NCBI GenBank assembly: GCA_963678705.1
Contig: OY783221.1
Span: 12,214,001-12,278,000, forward strand
Length of the DNA stretch: 64,000 nt
Reading direction: 5' to 3'
Source of the DNA: Panorpa germanica
Taxonomy: Eukaryota > Arthropoda > Insecta > Mecoptera > Panorpidae
The notes beneath the pieces were generated by a model. It was not told the origin of the DNA and did no database searches. It was given only the letters and a program-made list of their open reading frames with translations. Positions 10,160 through 20,948 of this stretch are shown here, piece by piece (position 1 is the first letter of the stretch; the number at the start of each line of letters is the position of its first letter). The position numbers and the translations under genes were made by a program.

Positions 10160-10233
10160 AATGTTTTACTAAGATCCTTGTTTTGTAGTTGTAATATTAA
10201 GAAATAAATGAATATCAATAAAAAAAAAAAAAA

Positions 10234-10686
10234 GGTAAAAAGCCATCATGCTCACCAGGCTCATGACAAATGTACCTCTACATTCATTTTATAATGATTA
10301 ATTTCTATCATAGTTGTAATATTTTGTATCTAGATACAGTTTCAACACACTAAACACAGTTAGATATATTTACCGTTTAAGCCAAGCAATGGTTTGACAA
10401 ATGTTATTTGGACTCGGTATTTGTTTCCATTAAAATCAATGCTTAATCAATACTCAAAATTTAAATTTTTCCATTATTTTGAAAATTACAAATTAGCGTC
10501 ACTAATACCACTGTAAGATAATGATCGAAAAATTTTGACACATCTCGTTTGAAGGTTGGTACTACCTAAGAATTGTACCATCTAAGGATTTGTCAATAGT
10601 GGCGCCATCTATTTGTCATCTTACAAACTAATTGAGTGATGTGTTGATATGATGTTGCACGACAAAAATTATGTGTCGACATAAAT
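10234..10686. other. No feature seen
   Basis: AT-rich; includes a loose internal duplication around GGTACTACCTAAG and TGTACCATCTAAG (10559-10590) but nothing classifiable. Confidence 0.5.
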
Positions 10687-10687
10687 T

Positions 10688-10764
<77 letters not shown>

Positions 10765-10795
10765 ATATATAAGTATATATGTATATTGTATAGAT
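10687..10795. repeat. (TA)n plus (TG)n compound microsatellite
   Basis: TA repeats at about 10687-10746 followed by nine GT units (10747-10764) and more TA-rich sequence. Confidence 0.95.
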
Positions 10796-11716
10796 ATAAT
10801 ATTAAACACTTAACTGGGGTCCCATAAAACTTACATGTTCCATTACGAGGAGCAAACAATCAGATAAACCTTTATTATTAATTAACCTTGTTCACTTGTA
10901 ATTATCTTTTGGTGTATATCTTTTTAATTAGATATACTCGTATATATCATTAAACAAAACTGTAAAGCCAGCCGCAAGCCAGTCGGCATTAAATCAATAT
11001 AAATTAATTAATTACCCTTAATTAAGACATAGAAATGTTCTAAAGTTTTCCCATTAGCATGATATATAGTCAATTAAATGGAAAGAATCATTTTTAACGC
11101 AGCGATGTCTTCTAGTCGACACATCACGTCTCCCGGGAAATGAATTTCATTGCGTGGGAAAATGGAGAAAATATCGTAGGTAGGAGTTAGTCGAAATAAT
11201 GCTAAATTGAAAATTTGTGTAATACGAATTTTGAAAATATAAAACTTATTTGAATTTACCGCGCTAAAGACTTTTCTATCGTATATTATTTAACTTAAGG
11301 GAAACCTTATAATATTTAATCTAAAAAGGTTTAAATAAAAGATGCTTTATTACCATTTAATCCGGAATAAGGACTTCTTATTATAATGTTAATGGTCAAG
11401 AAGGTAAATTTATTTTCCCAAAAGCAGTAAAACAGTACATGAAATGTTTCATTTTGGGTAACATTCTTTAAATAAGCGGTTAATTACGTGACACGCAAAG
11501 GAGTTGAGGAGAGGGTTACAAAATAGACAATAAGTGTCAAGGTAGAAAAAGGTATAAAGTGTGTAACGTCACATCTAAAATGTGACTTCCAAAAGAAGAA
11601 AACTAAGACTTCACTAAGAAAACTAAGAATTATTGACGTCACAACTAGGAAGATGGGCACAGTTTCACAATATATGCCAAGTGGAGGTGAGGTTTTAAAG
11701 AGACTTTGAAATTTGT
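10796..11716. other. No feature seen
   Basis: AT-rich; a minus-strand frame at 11484-11819 overlaps the SINE copy and shows no known domain. Contains TACTCGTA at 10935-10942. Confidence 0.5.
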
Positions 11717-11717
11717 C

Positions 11718-11835
11718 TTGTTGCGGCATAGTGGTTGAGAGCGTGGATGCTTGATGCCGACAACTATGACTTCGGACCCTCGGACAAGAGCTATATTTTT
11801 TGGGTTTGGTTGTTATCAAAGATGATGATGAGAGA
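11718..11835 (+). repeat. tRNA-derived SINE-like copy 2
   Basis: The best-preserved head of the SINE-like family: TAGTGGTTGAGAGCGTGGAT (A-box region), GATGCTTGATGCCGAC, a degraded B-box region (TTCGGACCCTCGG) and the shared tail TATATTTTTTGGGTTTGG. It aligns block by block with 415-560. The open frame 11735-11932 runs through it and is not a gene. Confidence 0.6.
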
Positions 11836-12201
11836 GCTCACAAATATCATAAACTTATTAGGCAGTGATGTAGTATACATATACAAGACCATGACACTAT
11901 ATGTGTATGCAAACAATAGTACCTCAGAATAGGAAATTTTTTGACGTTAAATATATGTACTTAAAAAAAATGTTTTGCGTAAGTTAAACAAATGTAATGG
12001 GCTTGTGTACTCATTTTTTAGTAGTCGATTTTTCAATTGTTGATTGGCATATTGTGTATTGGCGTGTCTATTTTATTAAATATCTAAATGTTGACGCAGA
12101 TATAGCAATTAAAAGTTTGAATTGTAGTTTCAGCGCTAGAAATAGTCGGCCATATTTATATGATGTGAAATGCATTTTAACGTCAGTTATTTGTAGAGTA
12201 G

Positions 12202-12669
12202 GTCAGTGCTGTGGTAATGTTTTGTAGCTGTTGGTAGTCGAAATAATCAAGTCAAGTCAAAGAATAATAAGTTTTTATTTTATTTAACCCTGTTACGGCA
12301 GACATAATATTGAAATTGTATTGTTCCTTGAAATAGCTGTAAATAATATTTGATATTTTGATATATAAATACTTATAGCAGAAATTTATGAGCTGTAAGG
12401 TTGGTAACTTGTAAACTTGTCAGAGTTCTGTCAAGAATATATCTCTTTTACGCTCTGTTGTATAAAAGAGATGGCAACTACCGGTTGTGAGGTCACCTGC
12501 ATTTGGAATGTTGTACAACGTTGAATCCCTTTAATAATTAAAGAGACAAAATGACTTTTTTTTAATTGTTAATATCTCCTAACCTATAAGGAATTATTAA
12601 AAAATAATTGAACATTTGAGGTTCTAGTTACCCTACACTTTTATAGAAATTAAGACATAGGACACAAGC
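12202..12669 (+). repeat. Dispersed repeat G, copy 1
   Basis: About 470 bp that recur in inverted orientation at 35757-36167. Recognisable blocks are GTGCTGTGGTAATGTTTTG at the left, AATAATAAGTTTTTATTTTA, TATAAAAGAGATGGCAAC near 12462-12480, and GACACAAGC at the right. No coding capacity and no clear terminal inverted repeats, so the class is undetermined (MITE remnant or SINE-like). Confidence 0.8.
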
Positions 12670-13740
12670 ACATTGTGATTATATAGATTAAAAAACCTTT
12701 TAAAGATTATAATATTTGAAAAAGTTCTTCTTAAGGATTTTAGAATGGTTCTACGATAATAAAATATCTCTAGTGATTTAGATGAAATAGTATTAGGTCA
12801 CCATTAAGTAAAATAAGGTAACATCCATGTTTTGTGTGTTACGAGTAATATTCTTTTTTAATTAAATGATACCGTTTACTACAATAAAAGTACCCCACCC
12901 TTTCCCCCACCTAATCTTCTCTGTCTCTGTGTAATACGCATAACGTTTTTATATAAATTCACGAAACGCATATTTTCTATTCAATTTATATAACAATGTT
13001 TACAAGATAAATATATAAAGGAACCCGTAATTTAATTGATCAACATAAATTTAAATAACGTGAGATAAAGTCAAAAGTCAACAAATAACGTCGTTGCGTT
13101 GTAAGTAACGTCCTCCCCCTCCCCCTCCCACCGTCCAACCGACGTAGGCGACGTAGAGGTCGTGTAGTTGTTGTTGGTACTGGTGATAATCACATTTCAT
13201 CGATGGCTCACGGAATATTCGCTAAACGTTAAACATATGACTGACTGTCTACTAATATATTCGCGTAGCATAATCGAGTTGATTGATTACTCTATGGTAC
13301 GCATATAGATCAGTAAGTCAACGTAGCAAAACGTAGACAGCGTAGCAAGGCGTAGAACTAAATGATGGAACATCGTTATTAAATACTTGTGTAAACCAAT
13401 GGGGAACAATGGCTGACGGTATGAAAAATATATTACAGTTAATATGTGCATAATGTTTTCCAGGAATAATTAGAAACACTGGCTAAATATTGAATTACTG
13501 AACAACATCATTAATAATTATAACGTTCACCCCTCCCACACCCCTCTAGCTCATCATTTTACCTAGTAGTAACTAACACTGTTTACACATTTTGCTTACA
13601 TTTTATTAAATAAAACATTTTTAATTAACTACGAATTTTTCCGATATAGTTTTTGTACAGTCAATAATTTATTAGCAGATCTTATTCTTGTTCGCAAAGC
13701 TAACATTAACGAATGATGAGCTCCTCAAAGACCACCGAAT
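12670..13740. other. No gene seen; CGTAG-rich patches
   Basis: Two patches are rich in CGTAG (about 13143-13165 and 13318-13360, with CGTAGCAAAACGTAGACAGC), similar to patches near 26.8 and 52.7 kb. A C-rich tract lies at 13111-13130. No exon could be supported. Confidence 0.4.
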
Positions 13741-14115
13741 TTAAGTGATTCCGATGGTACGGACATCTGCAATGCCCAGATGAAATAGGAAGCAAATATT
13801 GGACAGATAAGGAAGAGGGAGTAGAGGAAAAGCTGCAACATACGAAGGAGTATAACTGGAAAAGCTGTTGCTAAAGAAGAGAAAGAGCAAAGAAACTAGA
13901 TTGCGGAAGTAAGAGGATGAGTGAAAAGAATGAGAAGTGGCGAGAAATATTGAATCGGAATGAAGCAGTATAACTTTAGTCGTAGGTCTGGAGGAGATAT
14001 TGCAAGGAAAGAGGAAAGAAAGAGTATGGATGGGGGAAATAAGGAGGAAGAATAGAGAGTTTTTAATTGGAAATTTCTATGTATGCAATAAAGTAGTGAA
14101 TTGAAATAAATCTTT
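13740..14115 (+). mobile_element. R1-like non-LTR 3' tail, decayed
   Basis: Around 13781-13821 the plus strand encodes DEIGSKYWTDKEE, which aligns with NEEKGNRYWEKSEE in the better-preserved copy at 33667-34212. The rest is the same purine-rich composition with frame breaks. It ends just left of the MITE at 14186. Only the C-terminal part of ORF2 and 3' UTR are present, i.e. 5'-truncated. Confidence 0.55.
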
Positions 14116-14185
14116 ATCATTGTTAACTTAGAAAATAAAATGAGAAATAAATGTGAACAGATTGTATGGTATACAATATAAAATA

Positions 14186-14720
14186 AGCCTCATTCCCACT
14201 TACTGTTTTGATATTTAATTTACTGTTTTTATCTAATATTTTGATATAGATTTCAGGTTTTCAGAATAAGCATTCCTAGTCACATTAGTGTTTTAATTTT
14301 AGTTTAGTTAATATAGTTGGTGCGCATGCATCTTTAGTAATATAAATTTTGACAGTTCGACAGTTGGACAAAATTGAAAGTGAAATAATTAAAATTGCAG
14401 TTTTTAATAACAATTAGTAATAGAAATTGTTTTTATTTCTTTATTTTTGACAAACTGACATTAAACTTCTTTTAAATATAAATTCTATTGTATTTTGACA
14501 GATTATCACATTTGGGACGTTATAATATAATATAGTTTTTCTTAATTTAATATTTTTAATTTTAAACATTGAACCTTGTACGGTTCTAAAAAAACTATGA
14601 AATCTTAAAAAATAAATTAAATTAAAAATGGTACTGTGAATGACTACGCGTATTACCATATGCTAAACAATTTAAATTAAATACAAAATTAAATTATAGC
14701 AGTGAGTGGGAATGATACTT
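14186..14720 (-). mobile_element. CATTCCCACTCACTG-family MITE, full-length copy (minus)
   Basis: About 535 bp bounded by inverted CATTCCCACT(T/C)ACTG (14191 onwards) and CAGTGAGTGGGAATG (14700-14714). Its interior is the reverse complement of the 58147-58653 copy over nearly its whole length (for example GACTACGCGTATTACCATAT near the right end). Flanks are ATAA on the left and TTAA on the right, fitting a decayed 4-bp TTAA duplication. No transposase. The minus-strand frame at 14441-14659 is internal to the repeat. Confidence 0.85.
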
Positions 14721-15770
14721 AAGTCTTTGTAAATTTAGAAATAAAATGTATAAATAATAGAAGGCGTCTTGAAGGGCGGGTGTACGCGTATATTTATAAA
14801 AGATATTAAAATATAGAAAAATCCATATACTCTTGTTTCACAAGGAATCTGATACAATCATACTTGTTCAAATTTGTAGGAAAGTGATTTCGAAAGGTCC
14901 TTTGCCTAGTTAGATAATGTTCATCGCTCTATACTCATCTTTCGGATCATCCTGTATCACTGAATCCTGGAATTCTTTATCTAGAAAGTTCTCAGAATTA
15001 GATATGTATTTAACATGAGAATTCCGAATCAGTTTTAAAAGGATATGAAAATGATCGAATTCATTAATAAGTAATAATCTTTTTCAAAGTAAAATATCAA
15101 ATAACTTAACAATCTAAAACGGAAGTAATAAAAGAAAAACCGTTGAAAAATTAAACGAGAAAATTGTAAAAGCTTGTTAAGCTTAAAACGGACGGAACAG
15201 AACGGAACGGAACGGAACAAGCAGTTTGAAAGTTCACATAGGCTAATCCTCAAACCGGAAACACTCGCAATAATTCATAATTCTGTCTAAAATAAAACAC
15301 GCAATAAATTTATATTTAAAACTACGCACAGTAGTGACACCTATGTATATTATATGTAAATAACAACAGAATTAAGCACCAAGGGGTGTATATTTAAGGG
15401 TATACTCATATCATAAAATATAATGCTACCCATAAACAAAAGCGAGTGGGTTAAAGTTATGTCACTGTTGACGTGAACAATATGAACCAAACAGGGATAA
15501 TTAACCCCTAGGACACAAAAGGAAGGGTTGTTTTGTTTTGTTTTGTTTGAAGGATTCCAAGCCGCAGGATAAGGTATTAAAAATAATTTTTTTTGTTTAT
15601 TTTATATTTTAAAAAAAATTCATACAAAATTGAGCGAGTGGTATTGGTCTTTACTTTACTTAGATTTGGGGTAGACGTAATTGTTCAGAAATTCAATTAT
15701 AATTTATTTAAGCTATGTAGAACTTAACTCACTTTGTCTATAAATAAAAAACACGCATTATTGTATGCCT
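14721..15770. other. No gene seen; short tandem repeats
   Basis: Contains a GGAAC-type pentanucleotide array (15191-15218) and a TTTTG run (15529-15549). Open frame 15035-15253 (minus) is unconvincing. Confidence 0.5.
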
Positions 15771-15771
15771 C

Positions 15772-16344
15772 TTAAAACTGCAGCTTTCCAATATTTTGCA
15801 ACTGATCGCCATTTAAATTACAGCACTTGTCATAGCTTTTCTTCAACTTGCTAATTTCTTCAGCATAAAATTCGGTTTCGGTATCAGAATTCCCAGTAGC
15901 ATAATTTTCAATATTCTCAATATTCTTGGTGAGATCATTATTGTCTTTAAGTCCATTTGTACTCTCTTCAGTTCATCATATATGTTTTCTTTAATATTTA
16001 TTTGAGAGCATCAACTTTTGATAGTTATTAGCACTTAAAACAATATATACATTTTCAATCATTGCATAATACATAATTTATAATTTATTCGATTAATTTT
16101 AGAGTTTCTCTGCTTTCAAATATCTGCTTATAGTCTTTAGGTATATTACAGTTTTATCTGTGCGATGAGTACTTGGAGGTTTGAAGAATAATATGCTTTA
16201 CTGTTAGTTAATGTAGGGCTATTGCATTGTTCACTGATTGGTTGTAGTGTGAATGTTTGTTCTTTCATCTTTAAACCACTGGCGCAAAACACATTCGGTA
16301 ATAATTTTAGAGTCGTGTAGAGATAAATTTTGTAATAAGAAATC
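15772..16344 (-). pseudogene. Decayed unrecognised protein-coding relic
   Basis: The minus strand carries a chain of coding-like open segments in shifting frames: about 37 codons at 16344-16231 (includes DSKIITECVLRQWFKDE), then CNIPKDYKQIFESRETLKLIE near 16160-16095, ENIYDELKRVQMDL near 15985-15940, and finally about 68 stop-free codons down to a stop at 15774-15772 (includes NYATGNSDTETEF, EEISKLKKSYDKCC). The charged, possibly coiled-coil character and the order of the blocks suggest one former protein broken by frameshifts and stops. No family recognised; a transposon accessory or gag-like protein is a guess. A competing 40-codon ATG frame (16268-16146) overlaps the first block and may be a shadow. 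Confidence 0.45.
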
Positions 16345-16904
16345 TTATCACAACACGCATTTCACATTTTATTTTTTTCAAACACACGGTAATACAATGC
16401 TCCCTCTAGCACTGATGGAAGCTTCGTGAATCACAGATTGCGTCGATATAACAATGACGACAGTAGCGTATTTATTTCTATTTACTGATGGTAAATCCAC
16501 CCCTGGTTGTAAATATACAATAATATTAATAAATAAATATGGCAATGTAAATAATTAATTAAAATCATTAAAACCCAATAAACTCGTTCCGTAAAAACTT
16601 CATTTGTGTATTTCACCATAAATAATAAAATCAGCTATTACATTTTATTTTATTGTATCTCGTTGATGAAATGTAAACACCATTACATCGAATATGTTTA
16701 ATAAAACTGTTTTAATTGATACATAAACTAAGCGGATTAAGCAGGGCCGCATTCGTTCCGTTAAACACGTATCACTTGTTAAAATATATTAGGGTTTGGA
16801 TAATAATAACTCAATGTATTTGGCAATAGTTATTTAGAGCATTCTGCAGCTAGATGGAGATGGGCTCGTCCCGCTGTTGGTGGAGAAGGGCCTGCTATTT
16901 CTAC
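16345..16904. other. No feature seen
   Basis: AT-rich sequence; the relic at 15772-16344 may extend slightly into it. Confidence 0.45.
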
Positions 16905-17000
16905 TACGCCTTTTAACTGCTTCTTTCCTAAAACGATTCTGTAGCACCGCACTTTATATTTCTACATTGCCACAAAATGTGGTCAGGATCTGTATCTAGT
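16905..17000 (-). mobile_element. Fragment of RNase H-bearing non-LTR element
   Basis: CTGTAGCACCGC followed by CTACATTGCCACAAAATGTG and GTCAGGATCTG matches the C-terminal zinc-finger coding region of the element at 23155-24086 (there CATTGCCACAGAATGTGGTC). Short, diverged and without visible ends. Confidence 0.65.
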
Positions 17001-18744
17001 ATTAGTTGGAATCGTACTGATTTAAGGGACTATATACAGTTAATATTTTCAAAAAAAATAATTATATTTCATTTTGGTAATGTACATATATTTAAGTACA
17101 CACACAGAAAATTTCAAGTCAATCAGGCGATTATTTTTGAAGTTATGTAAGTTGAAATTTTTTTTTTGTACTCTATGTATAGTGCTTTTGAAACTTTAAA
17201 AGCTTTCGTCTCAAAATGGTGTTTTCAAAAACAGTGACCAAGATTACTCGGAAACGGCTTAACCGATGAGTCTCAAATTTTAACTCAAGCTTCTTAAGTA
17301 TATTTTTAAGAAATTAACCGAAGGTATTATCTCATCGATAATTATTTATTTTTTTATAAACAACTTAATGCCAAAAATTTGTACAAAAATCAAATTTTTT
17401 TTTTGAGAATCGATATTTTGTCAAAGAAACATTAAAGTCTAATCCTTCGATTAATTTCTAGATTATACGTTACTTTAACAAAATCCGTTGGGTTTTTTCA
17501 TTTTAAATGATCCAGTCCAGAGATATAGCGCTCCCCGAAAGATGCCTTTTTTGAGAGGAGCTCCTGGAGATCAGCTATAGAAGCTTCCAAATTATTATTT
17601 TTGCAAATATGAAAATATTTAAATACAGTTAAAAGTTACCATATAACATGTGTACAAATTTTTACATTAATACAATTAATAGTATTCTAAGGAATTTTTT
17701 TTTCAAAAATCGCTTTTTTTTGGGACCAATTAACTTAAGAAAAGACCCAGAAAGTGTGAAAAAGAAGTCGTGCTTTCAGTGTTCAACCTTGTTAAGGTCT
17801 AAAAATGTTTTTTAAGAAAATACTTTTTACAGGTAGAGGCACAAAGTTTTAAATAGTACAATTTTTTTTACTATAAATCACTTTTCCGACTTCTACGGAA
17901 ACATTATAAAAAGCTTGACCTTTTTTCTATTTTTAAATAACATTTTAAATATTCAAAAAGTTGTTGAAGAAATAATTAACGAGTAAGTCAATAATTCATT
18001 ATGCAAATTAAAGGAAAACTCTCATAAATATTTCAAAAAGAAATGAATCGTTTTAAATGTATAAAAAAATATAACAGAAAAAACGAGAAGAAGAAACAAT
18101 CGTTGTTGCCAAGATATCAGGCGTCTAAGGCGTAGAGAATGAACTGATGCTGACTGCAGATGACAACTCATAGATCGTACTTAAGATTTTATCGTATTAT
18201 TATGCACATAATATTAATTAAAGTAATATATGTTAAAATTATAACGAAATAAATTAATGAAAATATAATCCACCTTCTCTACAAATTAGTTAAATTTATT
18301 ATGGAGTGTGAACCTGAGAGATCGAGACTTCTAAACATTTTAACAAAACATTTCTAGTCTTGTGTTGCCTCAGTTAGGTCGTGTACTAATTGGCTTCCTT
18401 AGTAGTGTTTAGTATGCATACTTATTAAGCAAAGTAGTGGTGTCTTCATAACGTTAGATATTCTTGGTATACACGATCCATAATGTAAAAATAATATCCT
18501 GTATGTATTATTACATATACATAAAATAATTAAATATGACTGTTGTTTAAATATGCACATACCTTTGCATTTGCACAGGTTTTACGTCGCAATAGTATAT
18601 ACTTATACTTAAGTGCATATACCTTGAATATAGTATGTATGTATATTCAAATGTTTTTACAAAGACAATATTAAAAGAGATAATAAAAAGTTTGGGTTGC
18701 ATTTTCACACCTGTCCGCAATCTCTTACCAATTAAGTGTAAACA
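17001..18744. other. No gene seen
   Basis: A T- and A-rich stretch with many homopolymer runs (for example 17158-17167 and 17397-17405). No open frame, TIR or tRNA-like segment was supported. Could be part of a large decayed transposon, but I see no diagnostic motif. Confidence 0.4.
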
Positions 18745-18752
18745 GGTATAAC

Positions 18753-19507
18753 CAGAGATGTGCGTTTTTCAAATACATATACTCAAAATGCAAATATAAA
18801 ATACTTTTTTCATTTTTGTTACTTCATAGTGTTAATCAGTAAACATTATTTTTTGAATATAAACTTAAAACCCCACCAACATTAGCACCATCTATGATCT
18901 AAAAGTAAAATGATAGATGTGCCTCTTATTATATTATCCTTCCTATTACTCCCACCATAAGACATCTGATTTTCGTTTACCTAAATTTGTTTATCATATT
19001 TTCTCGTTCATTATTTGTTTTACTACAAGACAATCACTTCATTACATTCCTTACTGAAATATATATATACATAAATATATATTATTTTACTTACTACCCC
19101 CACATGCGACATCCAACATTTATATATTTTCATTCATAAGTTGATATTATTTAGACATGAGTGTACTAAATGTGCTGTACTTTTAACCTACAGACTAGTG
19201 CGACACTAATAAAACACTTACTTTTGCTATTTTTTAAAACTATAGGTAGTATTTTTATGAAACAAAAATGTTTCAAAACAATGTCGGTCTTTGTCAAAGA
19301 GAATTCTCATGATTATTAAAAAAAATAACATTTATATTAGTAACATAAAAAGTATTCTATTTTCTCAAAAGTATTTTTAAAATACGTATTTTGTATTTAA
19401 AAACTAACATGAAATTCATTTTTTATTTTGTATTTGAAATAGGAAAATAACGAGGTATTTGCATTTTGTATTTGAATGCTTTTGTAAAGCATTTGTGCAC
19501 ATCTCTG
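18753..19507. mobile_element. Non-autonomous hAT element with 8-bp TSD
   Basis: The element starts CAGAGATGTGC and ends GCACATCTCTG, exact 11-bp terminal inverted repeats. It is flanked by a perfect 8-bp direct repeat GGTATAAC (18745-18752 and 19508-19515). CAG-type TIRs and an 8-bp duplication are diagnostic of the hAT superfamily. The 755-bp interior is AT-rich and encodes nothing recognisable, so it would depend on a transposase elsewhere. A solo relative of the right end lies at 21881-21919. Confidence 0.93.
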
Positions 19508-19515
19508 GGTATAAC

Positions 19516-20387
19516 TGTGTTAATTTTATACGTTTATTAGATAAAATTAATCCGCAACTTTTTTCAAAAGTAAGTTGAAAGTGTAACCTATCAAATGCGA
19601 AAAGAAAAAATCATAAATTAACAGAAGCACTTCAAAACACAACTTCATGCGATCTCACACAGATAAGTTAAACCCATCTACAGCTTGAGACAATCTTCTT
19701 AAGATAATTTAGTCGTAATACAGACTTGTACTCTCGCACTTAATATCATGATCATCCATAGTGTCGGATTATGATATTAGAGGACTATAACCAACTACAA
19801 CTTTGAGGGCCCCTCTAAAATCGAATTGTACATAACTAACACTACCAATACTCAGCCGTTGGGGCAAATGAAATATTTATAACTTGCGTTATAAATATTA
19901 TAAAGCCTCAATGAGTAACAGGACCGTAACAGTGTGTGCTGCGTGGAGACGCCATCGGTGCAGATCTTGGTGGTAGACGCAAATTTATATTTAGAACTGT
20001 ATTGTTATTGTTTTTGTAGTTTTTGTTGTTACTTTTACTTGTTGATTGTGCCAAATGCAGTTTTGCTCACCGTAAAGACGAAAAATTCTTAGTGACAAGC
20101 AACCTTTACATCAATGATAGACAAATGTAAATTTCTATGCAGTCGGAACTATACGGACCATATGTTGAAGAAAATATTTCAGTATCAAATTATTGGATTG
20201 CTTTCACCCTGTGTAAATTTACCGCAAATTTCATTTTATTCAGTGCAAAACTATCTGTCTCGAGAGACATTGATCAAATTTTGTCGATCCATGCAAATGA
20301 CATGTAAGCTTGCTATCCACAGATGACGTACTCTTCAGCTTAACCTATTATATTAACACGAGTATTATGCAACTAAGTAAATAAAGA
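19516..20387. other. No gene seen; includes 3' UTR of the Jockey-like tail
   Basis: The part nearest 20388 is presumably the 3' UTR of the minus-strand Jockey-like relic. The plus-strand frame 20114-20326 lies in it and is not supported as a gene. Confidence 0.4.
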
Positions 20388-20790
20388 CTATGCTGTTGTG
20401 GATAAGTCCATTGGATTTTTGCGTTTTAGCCGTCTTGTTGGTTTGTGGTGGTAGATTTGTACAGCTGATTCATTTGGATGATTTCGTAATCTTCGTAGAT
20501 ATTTCTTGCTGATTACTGTCATTTTATTTTTTACGTAAGGCGTACATAGATCTTGGTGTATAAACCTATTTGGAATATAATGTGGAAGGTCAACGACTTG
20601 TTTGGGCAGTTTATTTTGAAAACGTTGAAAGATTTTAATGTAAGAAGTGCTTGCACTACTCCATAGCTCTATAGTCTTGCCTGGTATAAAAGTAGTTTGT
20701 TATAAGTGAATTGCTGCGACTTTCAGCCGAGGAGCCATAACATGTCTCTACATCGGAGGACAAACCAACTATTAAATAAAGAACAAATAT
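20388..20790 (-). pseudogene. Jockey-like ORF2 C-terminus
   Basis: Minus strand, 103 stop-free codons (20699-20388) ending in TAG. Recognisable blocks in order are IELWSSASTSYIKIFQRFQN, YIPNRFIHQDLCTPYV, RRLRNHPNESAVQ and RRLKRKNP, the conserved tail after the reverse transcriptase of Jockey-clade non-LTR elements (compare FQNKVLRGIVNAPWYVRN in the copy at 51053). Further upstream, in another frame, KSQQFTYNKLLLYQ continues the family pattern, so a frameshift near 20700 separates the two parts. There is no ATG and no RT core: a 5'-truncated, decayed copy. Confidence 0.82.
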
Positions 20791-20857
20791 TCAGCAATTT
20801 AAAGTTAGCCATATTAAAGCAATCCGCATTTATTAACCAAATGAGAATAGTAATTTT

Positions 20858-20948
20858 GTAAATCCGACCACTCACGGACGATCCAAAATTATGGCCCTTG
20901 TTTTTTTTCTTTGTGAAGCATGGAACGAACGTGAGTGGCCGGATTTAC
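20858..20948. mobile_element. 91-bp hairpin MITE
   Basis: GTAAATCCGACCACTCACG at the left is inverted as CGTGAGTGGCCGGATTTAC at the right with one mismatch. The arms enclose about 50 bp. No second copy was noticed in the window. Confidence 0.75.

Larger units (their letters stand above)
8350..10233 (+). mobile_element. Non-LTR retrotransposon, internally deleted, with poly(A) tail
   Basis: Layout in order: an AT-rich 5' leader, ORF1 (8477-9514), a 27-bp spacer, a truncated ORF2 (9542-10159), a short 3' UTR with AATAAA-like signals and a poly(A) tail at 10220-10233. This is the ORF1/ORF2 arrangement of a LINE-type element, but reverse transcriptase, RNase H and most of ORF2 are missing. The 3' end is present, so the loss is internal rather than the usual 5' truncation. 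The 5' boundary is an estimate and no target duplication was found. Because both remaining frames are open, the insertion is probably young. Confidence 0.8.

Noticed and set aside
17001..17960. Large decayed transposon or viral insertion suggested by unusual T/A-rich wording
   Set aside because: No open frame, terminal repeat or conserved motif could be found to support it.
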